DNA of 64,000 bases from positions 124,001 through 188,000 of the forward strand of contig NZ_DASZBY010000083.1 of assembly GCF_035943795.1 (NCBI RefSeq), written 5' to 3'. The notes beneath the pieces were generated by a model. It was not told where the DNA came from. It searched no databases and was given only the letters and a program-made list of their open reading frames with translations. A program made the translations under genes and the position numbers. How positions within the stretch are numbered: position 1 is the first letter of the stretch; every line of letters starts with the position of its first letter. Below, piece by piece: positions 46,610-54,798 of the stretch. The DNA is from Aliidongia sp035943795 (GTDB lineage Bacteria > Pseudomonadota > Alphaproteobacteria > ATCC43930 > CGMCC-115725).

Positions 46610-47626
46610 ATGTCCCGAGCTCCGTTGGCCGTCGTCTTCGGCACACCCGGCCCGAGCCTGACCGCCGATCAGCGCGCCTTCTTCCGCGCGGCCGACCCGC
46701 TGGGCCTGATCCTGTTCAAACGGAACTGCGAGACGCCCGACCAGGTGCGGCGCCTGTGCGAGGATTTCCGGGACGCGGTCGGCCGGCACGACGCGCCGAT
46801 CCTGATCGACCACGAGGGCGGGACGCATCAGCGCATGGACCCGCCGGTCTGGCCGGCCTTTCCGGCCCCGGCCCGCTTCGGCGAACTGTATGCCCGCGCC
46901 CCGGCGCGCGCGCTGGTCGCGGCCCGGTTGAACGGCCGGGCGATCGGCACCCTGTTGCGCCAGCACGGCATCACCGTCGATTGCGCGCCGCTGCTCGACG
47001 TGCCCGTCGCCGGCGCCGATCCGGTAATCGGCGACCGGGCCTTCTCCAGCGATCCGGAAGAGGTCTCGCTGCTCGCCGACGCGTTCGTCGAGGGCATGAA
47101 ACTCGCCGGCGTCACGCCCATCATCAAGCACATCCCCGGTCACGGCCGGGCCATGGTCGACAGCCACAAGGAACTGCCGACGGTCGACGCACCGCTGGCC
47201 GAACTCGACACCAGCGATTTCGTGCCGTTCCGCCATCTGGCCGCAGCACCCTGGGCCATGGTCGCCCATATCGTGTTTCCGGAGGTCGACCCGGTTCGTC
47301 CGGCGACCGTATCGCCGCTGGTGCTCGACACGCTGATCCGCGGCCGCCTGGGGTTCCAGGGCGTGCTGATTTCCGACTGCATCTATATGGAGGCGCTGGG
47401 CGGCTCGCTGCCGGACCGGTGCCGCGCGGTTCTGGCATCGGGCATGGACATCGCGCTGTCGAGCCACGGCGACGTCGACGAATGGGAGGGCATCGCCGCC
47501 GCGGCCCGGCCGTTGAGCGAGGCGTCGCTCGCCCGCCTCGCCGGCCGCGCCGTGCCGCCGCCGTCCGAGCCGCTGCTCGACGTCGGGGAGGCGGTCCGCG
47601 AGATCACGCGACAGCTTGCCGCGTGA
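46610..47626 (+). CDS. nagZ: Beta-N-acetylhexosaminidase (GH3, NagZ type)
   Basis: A 338-residue cytoplasmic GH3 enzyme without signal peptide. The NagZ signature KHIPGHGRAMVDSHKELP carries the Asp-His dyad; the nucleophile is the Asp in ISDCIYMEAL, where most relatives have SDDL. LIDHEGGTHQRM is also conserved. It releases terminal GlcNAc, in peptidoglycan recycling or, as the position in front of a chito-oligosaccharide importer suggests, from imported chitin oligomers. ATG 46610 is chosen to match the family N-terminus. Confidence 0.9.
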   Translation: MSRAPLAVVFGTPGPSLTADQRAFFRAADPLGLILFKRNCETPDQVRRLCEDFRDAVGRHDAPILIDHEGGTHQRMDPPVWPAFPAPARFGELYARAPARALVAARLNGRAIGTLLRQHGITVDCAPLLDVPVAGADPVIGDRAFSSDPEEVSLLADAFVEGMKLAGVTPIIKHIPGHGRAMVDSHKELPTVDAPLAELDTSDFVPFRHLAAAPWAMVAHIVFPEVDPVRPATVSPLVLDTLIRGRLGFQGVLISDCIYMEALGGSLPDRCRAVLASGMDIALSSHGDVDEWEGIAAAARPLSEASLARLAGRAVPPPSEPLLDVGEAVREITRQLAA

Positions 47627-47803
47627 GCGCTGCCGGGCGGTCGCGAGACTGTGGGAAAAGCGACGGAAATCCGGCTTCCCCTGACGAAAACAACGAGTTT
47701 GCAACCTAGCCGCCATGATACCAGCCATGACAGGGTCTTGCTCAAGGCGGGACGGTCCGACAGGGCCGGCTGCCGGAGGGCAAAAATCCGGGGAAGGACC
47801 CCG

Positions 47804-49453
47804 ATGATCAGAAAAATCATCGCTACCGCGTTCGTTGCTTTGTTGCCGGCGTCGGCCGTTGCCGAATCGAACCTGACGATCGTGGCCAGCCTGTCGACCG
47901 GCTGGGTGCGGAACTTCAACCCATTCAACGAGACGACGCGGCTGCACAGCGTGCGGGACTTCGTCTACGAACCCCTGGTCGTCTTCAACGCGATGCATGG
48001 CGGCACGCCCAGCTTCCGCCTGGCAACGGACTATAATTATTCCGGCAACCTGCTGAAGCTGTCCTTCCACCTGCGCGACGGCGTCGAATGGTCCGACGGC
48101 CATCCGTTCAGTGCGCGCGACGTGGTGTTCACCTTCGAAATGCTGCACAAGCGGCGCGAACTCGACACCCAGAACATCTGGGATCGCATCTCCGCCGTCG
48201 AGTCGCCCGATCAGAATACGGTAGTCTTCACCCTGAAGCGGGTGAACACGAACATCGCATTCGAGATCGTCCGCGTGCCGATCGTGCCCGAGCATATCTG
48301 GAGCAAGGTCGCGGACCCGGTGACGTTCACCAACGACAACCCGGTCGGGTCCGGCCCGATGACCGAGATCCGGCGCTTCACCTCGCAGATCTACCAGCAG
48401 TGCCGCAACCCGCATTATTGGGACGCCCAGGACCTGAAGGTCGACTGCCTGAGCTTTCCTCAGGTCGGCACCAACGAGCAGCTGCTGACCGCGGCGGCGG
48501 CCGGCGCGATCGACTGGTTCGGCGCGTTCCTGCCGGACATCGAGCGGACCTACGTGGCGGCCGACCCGGCGCATTTCCGCTATTGGTTCCCGCCCGGCGG
48601 CACGGTGGCACTCAACATCAATTTCGACAGCCCCGATCCCGGCAATCGGGCGGCGTTCCGCAACGTGAATTTCCGGCGCGCGGTCAGCATGGCGATCGAT
48701 CGCCGGGCGATCGTCGACATCGCCGGCTACGGCTACCCGACGGTCAATGAATATGCGAGCGGGCTCGGCCGGACCTACCAGAGCTGGACCGACCAGGATG
48801 CCGAGAAGGAATTCGGGCAATACGCCCATTTCGACAAGGACGCGGCCCGGGCACTGCTGGCCGAAAGCGGTTTCCACGACAAGGACGGCCGCGGCTTCGT
48901 CGCCAATCCCGACGGCACGCCGATCAGCTTCACCATCCTGGCACCGAACGGCTGGACCGACTGGGTCAACTCGACCGAGCTGGTTGCCGAGAGCCTGAAC
49001 CAGATCGGCATCAATGCCCGGGTCTCGACGCCGGAACCGGCCGCCTGGACGCAGAAACTGATCACCGGCTCCTACGACATGGCGATCAACGGCTACCTGA
49101 CCGGCGAGACGCCCTATCGCTCGCTCGACATGGGCTTCCATTCGCGCTTCGCCGGCAAGACGCGCTTCGCCGCGACCCGCTTCGTCGATCCGGAATTGGA
49201 CCAAGCGCTGGATGCCTTCATCTCGACGATCGATCCCGCCGCCCAGCGCCAGGCCATGAACAAGGTCCAGATGATCCTCGCGGCCAACACGCCCTACGTG
49301 CCGCTCTATTCCAATCCGATCTGGTACGAATACGACACCAAGCGCTTCAAGGGTTGGTTCAACAGCGACAACCCGGTCGCCCGGCCCGACGTCTTCGACG
49401 GCACGCCGGAACGGCTGCTGCACCTGCTCGCCCTCGAGCCCGTGAAGCCCTGA
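47804..49453 (+). CDS. Chitin-oligosaccharide-binding protein-like ABC substrate-binding protein (SBP family 5)
   Basis: A 549-residue periplasmic protein with a signal peptide (MIRKIIATAFVALLPASAVA). Though in the peptide-binding family, its pattern WVRNFNPFNE, DFVYEPLVVFNAMHGGTPSFRLA, FTNDNPVGSGPMTEI, QCRNPHYWDAQDLKVDCL and IDRRAIVDIAGYGYPTVNEYASGLG follows, from memory, the Vibrio chitin-oligosaccharide-binding protein closely. It would deliver (GlcNAc)n to the permeases downstream. GGAAGGA precedes the ATG. It is first in a five-gene importer operon after nagZ. Confidence 0.88.
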   Translation: MIRKIIATAFVALLPASAVAESNLTIVASLSTGWVRNFNPFNETTRLHSVRDFVYEPLVVFNAMHGGTPSFRLATDYNYSGNLLKLSFHLRDGVEWSDGHPFSARDVVFTFEMLHKRRELDTQNIWDRISAVESPDQNTVVFTLKRVNTNIAFEIVRVPIVPEHIWSKVADPVTFTNDNPVGSGPMTEIRRFTSQIYQQCRNPHYWDAQDLKVDCLSFPQVGTNEQLLTAAAAGAIDWFGAFLPDIERTYVAADPAHFRYWFPPGGTVALNINFDSPDPGNRAAFRNVNFRRAVSMAIDRRAIVDIAGYGYPTVNEYASGLGRTYQSWTDQDAEKEFGQYAHFDKDAARALLAESGFHDKDGRGFVANPDGTPISFTILAPNGWTDWVNSTELVAESLNQIGINARVSTPEPAAWTQKLITGSYDMAINGYLTGETPYRSLDMGFHSRFAGKTRFAATRFVDPELDQALDAFISTIDPAAQRQAMNKVQMILAANTPYVPLYSNPIWYEYDTKRFKGWFNSDNPVARPDVFDGTPERLLHLLALEPVKP

Positions 49454-49532
49454 GCCCCGCCATGCCGTCTTTCATCCATCCGCGCGCCGGGCACGCCATG
49501 CTCCCGCTCCGCGTCAGCGCCGGAGCCCGGTG

Positions 49533-50510
49533 ATGGTGTTCCTTCTTCGCCGACTGGGATTCTACGTCGCGGCCTTCATCGCCGCCGCGACGTTCAATTT
49601 CCTGATCCCGCGCCTGATGCCGGGCAACCCGATCGACACGATGTTCGCCCAGTCGGGCACCGTGCTGCCGCCGGAAAGCCTGGAGGCGCTCAAGGCGACC
49701 TTCGGCTTCCTCGACGTGCCGCTGCCGATCCAGTACCTGCATTACCTGGGCAGCGTGTTCACCTGGGATCTGGGCCTGTCGGTCAAGTTCTACCCGCTGA
49801 CCGTCAACCAGGTGCTGGTCCGGGCGCTGCCCTGGACCCTGCTGCTGGTGCTGACCTCGTCGCTCACCGCCTTCACGATCGGCTCGCTCGCCGGCACCCG
49901 GGCCGCCTGGCGGCGCGGCGGCGCGTTCGATAGTTTCGGTGCACCGGGCGCGCTCATGCTGCAGGCAGTGCCGCCGCTCGTCACCTCGCTCCTGGCGCTG
50001 TCCCTGTTCTCGATCAGCCTGAAGTGGCTGCCGACCGGCTTCGCCTGGGATCCGATGCTGGACCTGACCTGGTCCTGGGCCTCGGTCTGGAGCGTGCTGT
50101 ACCACGCCGTCTTGCCGGTCGTGACTTTGGCGCTGGCCCAGATCGGCGGCTACCTCGTCACCATGCGCAACAGCATGATCAACCTGCTGGGCGAGGACTA
50201 CATCACGCTGGGCATGGCCAAGGGGCTGACCGATCGCCGCCTGCGCCTGGTCTATGCCGCCTACAACGCGCTGCTGCCGGCGCTGACCAGCTTCGCCATG
50301 AGCCTGGGTGCCGTGTTCGGCGGCTCGCTGGTGACCGAGGTCGTCTTCAACTACCCGGGCCTGGGATACACGCTCTACGAAGGCATCACGTCCCGCGATT
50401 ATCCGCTGATCCAGGGCCAGCTCATGATCATGACCCTGGCCATGCTGAGCGCGAACTTTGCCGCCGACCTGCTCTACATCATCGTCGATCCGCGCCTGAG
50501 GAGGGCCTGA
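49533..50510 (+). CDS. ABC transporter permease, DppB type (chito-oligosaccharide importer)
   Basis: A permease of 325 residues from ATG 49533 (a GTG at 49530 is adjacent; GGAG upstream). Anchor helix, then PRLMPGNPIDTMFAQSG, and the EAA loop RNSMINLLGEDYITLGMAKGL. It ends IIVDPRLRRA. The arrangement SBP-permease-permease-ATPase-ATPase matches oligosaccharide importers of the peptide family. Confidence 0.92.
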   Translation: MVFLLRRLGFYVAAFIAAATFNFLIPRLMPGNPIDTMFAQSGTVLPPESLEALKATFGFLDVPLPIQYLHYLGSVFTWDLGLSVKFYPLTVNQVLVRALPWTLLLVLTSSLTAFTIGSLAGTRAAWRRGGAFDSFGAPGALMLQAVPPLVTSLLALSLFSISLKWLPTGFAWDPMLDLTWSWASVWSVLYHAVLPVVTLALAQIGGYLVTMRNSMINLLGEDYITLGMAKGLTDRRLRLVYAAYNALLPALTSFAMSLGAVFGGSLVTEVVFNYPGLGYTLYEGITSRDYPLIQGQLMIMTLAMLSANFAADLLYIIVDPRLRRA

Positions 50511-51403
50511 TCATCCACGCGATCTTTCAGGCCCTGACGAGCAACCGCAAGGCCGTCGTCGGCCTCGTCATCGTCTCGCTGTTCGTACTCGTGGGCCTGA
50601 TGGCCCCGCTGATCGCGCCAGCCGGCCCGAACCAGCGGGTCGCCCGGCCCCACGAGCCGCCGAGCGCCGAACATGTGCTGGGCTCGACCCGCATGGGCCG
50701 CGACGTGCTGGCCCAGACCATCCACGGCACACGCACCTCGCTGATGGTGGGCTTCATCGCCGGCCTCGTCGTGACCGTGGTCGGCGTCGCGGTCGGCGTC
50801 ACGTCGGGCTATTTCGGCGGCCGGATCGACGAGGCGCTCAACCTCCTGACCAACGTCGTGCTGGTCATTCCCAACCTGCCGCTGATGCTGGTGCTGGCCG
50901 CCTTCGTCGGCGAGGCGGGACCGCTCACCATCGCGATCATCATCGGCGTCACCGCCTGGGGCTGGGGCGCCCGCGTCACCCGGGCCCAGACGCTCAGCCT
51001 GCGCCAGCGCGACTATATCCGCGCCTCCGAGCTGTTGGGCGAGCCCGCCTGGCGCATCATCCTGGTCGAGCTCTTGCCCAACCTGGTCTCGATCATCGGC
51101 TTCAACTTCATCGGCAGCGTGCTCTACGCGCTGATCACCGAGGCGACGCTGGAATTCCTGGGTCTGGGCGATCCGCTGGCCTTGAGCTGGGGCACCAACC
51201 TCTACCATGCCCAGGAAACCTCGGCGCTCAGGGTCGGCGCCTGGTGGGAGATCGCGGCGCCCAGCCTGGCGCTCGTCATCTTCGGCAGCAGCCTGTCGCT
51301 CATCAATTTCGCCGTCGACGAGATCGCCAACCCGCGCCTGCGCACGCTCCGCGTGCCGAAGCGGATCCTGGCGGCGCTCCGGCCGGTCGGCGCGGCGGAA
51401 TGA
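50510..51403 (+). CDS. ABC transporter permease, DppC type, with apparent non-ATG start
   Basis: About 297 residues. Blocks: HVLGSTRMGRDVLAQTIHGTRTSL, GYFGGRIDEALNLL, the EAA loop LRQRDYIRASELLGEPAW, and ATLEFLGLGDPLALSWG. The reading frame has no ATG, GTG or TTG between the upstream stop and the first membrane helix. AGGAGGG (50499-50505) points to ATC codons at 50510 or 50513, overlapping the upstream stop as TGATC where TGATG would be expected. The start is therefore tentative; CTG at 50507 is too close to the ribosome site. Confidence 0.88.
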   Translation: MIHAIFQALTSNRKAVVGLVIVSLFVLVGLMAPLIAPAGPNQRVARPHEPPSAEHVLGSTRMGRDVLAQTIHGTRTSLMVGFIAGLVVTVVGVAVGVTSGYFGGRIDEALNLLTNVVLVIPNLPLMLVLAAFVGEAGPLTIAIIIGVTAWGWGARVTRAQTLSLRQRDYIRASELLGEPAWRIILVELLPNLVSIIGFNFIGSVLYALITEATLEFLGLGDPLALSWGTNLYHAQETSALRVGAWWEIAAPSLALVIFGSSLSLINFAVDEIANPRLRTLRVPKRILAALRPVGAAE

Positions 51404-52254
51404 CGGTCATACAGATGAACCAGGCCAAGCCCACCTCGCTGCTGAGCGTCCGTGAGCTGTGCGTCGACTACGCGTCGCGCCAGGGCCTGAAGCGCGCGGT
51501 CGACCGCGTGTCGTTCGACGTCGGCGCCAACGAGGTGCTGGGGCTCGCCGGCGAATCCGGCTCGGGCAAGAGCACCGTCGCCTATGCCATCGCCCGGCTG
51601 CATCGCCCGCCGGCCTTCATTACCGGCGGCAGCATCGTGCTCGACGGCACCGACGTGCTGAAGCTCCAGGGCGAGACGCTGCGGCAATGGCGCTGGCGCG
51701 ACGTCAGCATGGTGCTGCAGAGCGCCATGAACGCGCTCAACCCACTGCTGACGGTCGCCGCACAATTCGCCGACCTGTTCCGCGCCCATGGCATCCGGAA
51801 CAAGGCTGAGATCCGCGAGCGCAGCGCGGAATTGCTGCGCATGGTCGGCATCGCGCCGGATCGCCTGCTGGATTATCCCCACCGGTTTTCCGGCGGCATG
51901 CGCCAGCGCCTGGTGATCGCCATGGCGCTCGCCCTCAGCCCCAAGCTCATCATCATGGACGAGCCGACGACAGCCTTGGACGTGGTGGTGCAGCGCGAGC
52001 TGCTGGAAGAAGTGACCGTCCTGCGCCGGCGCCTGGGCTTCTCGATCCTGTTCATCACCCACGACCTGGCGCTGATGAGCCAGTTCTGCGACCGCATCGG
52101 CATCATGCTGAACGGCGATCTGGTCGAGATGGGCCCGCCGATGCAGATGGTCGAGGCGCCGCAGCATCCCTATACGCGCAAGCTGTGGAACGCGATCCCG
52201 CCGCTGCACCCGTCCGAGATGCCGCCCCGGCGCGTCCTGGAGAACACGCCGTGA
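51400..52254 (+). CDS. ABC transporter ATP-binding protein, OppD type
   Basis: An ATPase of 284 residues. Walker A GESGSGKS at residues 51-58, signature FSGGMRQR, Walker B LIIMDEPTTALD, switch His in FITHDLAL. The C-terminal Cys-rich OppD tail is absent, unlike the ATPases at 3.6-5.5 kb, so the two importers are not recent duplicates. ATGA overlap upstream and GTGA overlap downstream show tight coupling. Confidence 0.92.
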   Translation: MTVIQMNQAKPTSLLSVRELCVDYASRQGLKRAVDRVSFDVGANEVLGLAGESGSGKSTVAYAIARLHRPPAFITGGSIVLDGTDVLKLQGETLRQWRWRDVSMVLQSAMNALNPLLTVAAQFADLFRAHGIRNKAEIRERSAELLRMVGIAPDRLLDYPHRFSGGMRQRLVIAMALALSPKLIIMDEPTTALDVVVQRELLEEVTVLRRRLGFSILFITHDLALMSQFCDRIGIMLNGDLVEMGPPMQMVEAPQHPYTRKLWNAIPPLHPSEMPPRRVLENTP

Positions 52255-53159
52255 CCCAGCCCATCCTGGAGACACGCAAGCTGGGCATGGTCTATCGCGG
52301 CCATCGCGACGTGGCTGCATTGACCGACGTCAGCTTCACACTCCATCGAGGCCGCGCCCTGGCACTCGTCGGCGAATCCGGATCGGGCAAGAGCACCTGT
52401 GCCAAGATCCTGACGCGGATGGTGACGGCGACCGGCGGGCAGATCCTGTTCGACGGCAAGGATGTGACCAGGCCGGGCAACCGGCGCGAAGTGCTGGCCT
52501 ATCGCTCCCAGGTCCAGATGGTGTTCCAGGACCCGTTCGCCGCCCTCAATCCCGCCCATGACGTGCGCCATCACCTGAGCCGGCCGCTGGCGCTGCACAA
52601 GCCGGAACTGGGCCGCGGCGAGAGAGAGGACCGGGCGGTCGAGCTGTCGATGATGGTCGGGCTCGACCCCGTCGAGACGCTCGGCAAATATCCCCACGAA
52701 CTGTCGGGCGGCCAGCGCCAGCGGGTCAACCTGGCACGGGCCATGGCGGTCGATCCGTCGGTGCTGATCGCCGACGAGCCGACCTCGATGCTCGACGTGT
52801 CGATCCGCCTCACCATCCTCGACATGTTCAAGCCGCTGAAGCGCGATCGCGGCATCGCCATGTTGTACATCACCCACGATATCGCGACCGCGCGCTACGT
52901 GGCCGAGGAGACGGCGGTGATCTACGGCGGGCGCATCGTCGAGATCGGCCCGACCAGCGCCATCATCGACGCCCCGCGTCATCCCTATACCCGCCTGCTG
53001 CTGGCCGCCGTGCCGGAGATCGGCCGGCCGTTCGGCGCGACCGACGCCAGCCTGGTGCGCGAGGCGGATCGGGTTCGCGAGATCAGCCGCGAGCCGGGAC
53101 GGCTCAGCGAGGTGGCGCCCGGCCATCTCGTGCGCGAGTGCTCGGCCAGCCACATCTAA
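52251..53159 (+). CDS. ABC transporter ATP-binding protein, OppF type
   Basis: The second ATPase, 302 residues from GTG 52251. Walker A GESGSGKS at residues 41-48, signature LSGGQRQR, Walker B VLIADEPTSMLD, switch His in YITHDIATARY. The tail contains HPYTRLLLAAVPEIG and ends HLVRECSASHI. It completes the importer; a short secreted-protein gene follows after 17 bases. Confidence 0.92.
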   Translation: MTQPILETRKLGMVYRGHRDVAALTDVSFTLHRGRALALVGESGSGKSTCAKILTRMVTATGGQILFDGKDVTRPGNRREVLAYRSQVQMVFQDPFAALNPAHDVRHHLSRPLALHKPELGRGEREDRAVELSMMVGLDPVETLGKYPHELSGGQRQRVNLARAMAVDPSVLIADEPTSMLDVSIRLTILDMFKPLKRDRGIAMLYITHDIATARYVAEETAVIYGGRIVEIGPTSAIIDAPRHPYTRLLLAAVPEIGRPFGATDASLVREADRVREISREPGRLSEVAPGHLVRECSASHI

Positions 53160-53176
53160 ATCCCGGAGAGAGAAAG

Positions 53177-53560
53177 ATGCGTCGTTACACCCTCGCCCCG
53201 ATCGCCGTGGGATTGCTCTGCACGGCCTTTGCCGCCCAGGCCGGCTCGGTCAGCTGCGCCGCCTCCGCCTGCACCGACAGCTTCGCCACGGCCCGCTATG
53301 CGCCCGCCCATTGCCCGGCCCCGCCCGAGGTGCCGCACCTCAAGAGCGGCGACAAGGCGACCTACGATCATTCGGTCGCGCTGGCGAAAGCCTATTCGGA
53401 CGCGGCCTCGGCGCGGATGAACTGCATCATCGACGAAGCCAACACGGATGCCACGCAGCTCCAGGCCGCGATCAAGGCCGGCGTGAAGCAGCAGCAGGAT
53501 GAGGCGCAGGCCAAGCTGAGCGCGCTGCAGACCGCGCTCAACAACCTGCCGCGCCATTAG
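53177..53560 (+). CDS. Small secreted cysteine-containing protein of unknown function
   Basis: A 127-residue protein with a signal peptide (MRRYTLAPIAVGLLCTAFAAQA). The mature N-terminus has Cys in SCAASACTD and HCPAPPEVP, and one more in MNCIIDE; the C-terminal half is helical and Gln/Ala-rich. The four or more cysteines suggest disulfides. GGAGAGAGAAAG precedes the ATG and the gene directly follows the importer operon, before its terminator, so it is probably part of that transcript. I do not recognise the family. Confidence 0.72.
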   Translation: MRRYTLAPIAVGLLCTAFAAQAGSVSCAASACTDSFATARYAPAHCPAPPEVPHLKSGDKATYDHSVALAKAYSDAASARMNCIIDEANTDATQLQAAIKAGVKQQQDEAQAKLSALQTALNNLPRH

Positions 53561-53652
53561 CCCTTCGGCAGCGGGAAATCCCGCCGACGAACGCGCCGGG
53601 CTCTTTTCGCGGCAGAGACTGACCCCGCAGTCTCCCGCGACGCTCGCGCGAG

Positions 53653-53691
53653 GAACGCCCGTGCCCTCACCGGCACGGGCGTTCTCATTTT
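53653..53691 (+). terminator. Rho-independent terminator of the importer operon
   Basis: A perfect 13-base stem (53653-53665 with 53672-53684), a 6-base loop and a TCATTTT tail. It lies about 90 bases after the small secreted-protein gene and would end the transcript from the binding-protein gene onward. Confidence 0.85.
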
Positions 53692-53716
53692 CGCAGCCGG
53701 GTCGGCAGGGGCAAGA

Positions 53717-53753
53717 CTGCCGACCGGCAGGAATGGCCCGGCAATTTTTGCCG
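53717..53753. repeat. Two short palindromes upstream of the Ser-rich gene
   Basis: CTGCCG-AC-CGGCAG (53717-53730) is followed by CGGCAA-TTT-TTGCCG (53739-53753). Both use TGCCG/CGGCA half-sites, like the inverted repeat inside the element shared by the chitinase and TonB-receptor upstream regions. They could be operators or part of a leader fold. The 316-base gap 53561-53876 otherwise holds only the terminator and the leader of the next gene. Confidence 0.5.
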
Positions 53754-53876
53754 ATCTGCCCGCTTCGCCCCACCTGCTTTTCTATTAAGCGTCTGAGAAC
53801 GCAAGAAGCGTTCCGCGGCCGTTGGATTGCTCCTGGCAAGAGGTCCCGCAACCTCTTCGTCCACGGAGGGCCCTTC

Positions 53877-54677
53877 ATGAGCGTCAGTAGCCTCTCCCAA
53901 GCCAACGTCTTTCAGCAATGGCAGCAGCTGCAACAGCAGCGGCTCCAGGCTGAACAGGCGGCGGCCGCGGCGAGCAGCAGCTCGTCCAGTACCAATACCA
54001 GCAGCAGTAGCAGCGACGGCAGCAGCTCCATCATCGGCAGCCAGTCCGGTGCCGTCGCCCCGCCCGCCTTCTTTCAATTGCTGAACATCAACTTCCTCTC
54101 CGGCCTCTCGACCGACAATTCGTCGAGCGACAGCACCGATGGGACCAGCGCCAGCAGCGCCTCGACCTCCGCCAGCAGCACCGACAGCACGAAGTCGACG
54201 AAGCTGGACAGCGAGCTCGAAGCCCTGCTGGAGGCCCTCGCACCACCTCCACCACCCCCAACCCCGCCAGCGGTCGATCCGACGAGCGCTTCGAGTTCGG
54301 ACAGCTCGAGCACCAGTGCGACGACCACGGCGAGTTCGAGCAGCGACAGTTCCTCCGCCAGCACCACGACACTGGCAAGTGGCCTGCAGTCCCTGCTGGC
54401 CCAACTGCAGACCGACATCGCAGCACTCCAGAACGGGGGGACGTCCGGCAGTGCCAGCACGACCGCCAGTTCGACGTCGAGCAGCACGAGCCAGACCGCC
54501 TCCGCCTCGACGGCAGATACGCAACAGGGTGTCGGCGCGCACAACCATCACCATCGCCATCACGTCGATTCCTATGCCCAAAGCCAGCAACTGGCCGGCA
54601 CGACGGATAGCGCCAGCTCCAGCGATTCAAGCAGCTCGTCCGGCGACGGCAGCCTGATCAGCGATATCGTCGCCTAA
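53877..54677 (+). CDS. Ser/Ala/Thr-rich low-complexity protein with His cluster
   Basis: A 266-residue protein read from ATG 53877 (GGAGG seven bases upstream). The N-terminus MSVSSLSQANVFQQWQQLQQQ is Gln-rich; long Ser/Ala/Thr tracts follow, then a poly-Pro run (near residue 122), short Leu-rich helices (SELEALLEALA, LQSLLAQLQTDIAALQ), and a His-rich motif HNHHHRHH near residue 222. There is no signal peptide or membrane helix. The Ser tracts come from AGC-rich triplet repeats. Function unknown; possibly a secreted or disordered protein. Confidence 0.7.
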   Translation: MSVSSLSQANVFQQWQQLQQQRLQAEQAAAAASSSSSSTNTSSSSSDGSSSIIGSQSGAVAPPAFFQLLNINFLSGLSTDNSSSDSTDGTSASSASTSASSTDSTKSTKLDSELEALLEALAPPPPPPTPPAVDPTSASSSDSSSTSATTTASSSSDSSSASTTTLASGLQSLLAQLQTDIAALQNGGTSGSASTTASSTSSSTSQTASASTADTQQGVGAHNHHHRHHVDSYAQSQQLAGTTDSASSSDSSSSSGDGSLISDIVA

Positions 54678-54798
54678 AGGCGCGACACGGGTTCAGCGAC
54701 GGCAGGCCGTCCAAAGGACGGTCCGGCCCCTCACCTGCTTTCCAAAGCCTGGCGATCCGCCTACCTTCGCCGCCATCCCCGGCGAATAGGACGGCCCG

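Noticed and set aside
46323..49423. A minus-strand frame of about 1,000 codons opposite nagZ and the binding-protein gene
   Set aside because: Its translation is Gly/Arg/Asp-rich shadow sequence with no recognisable domain, while the plus strand has clear gene families.
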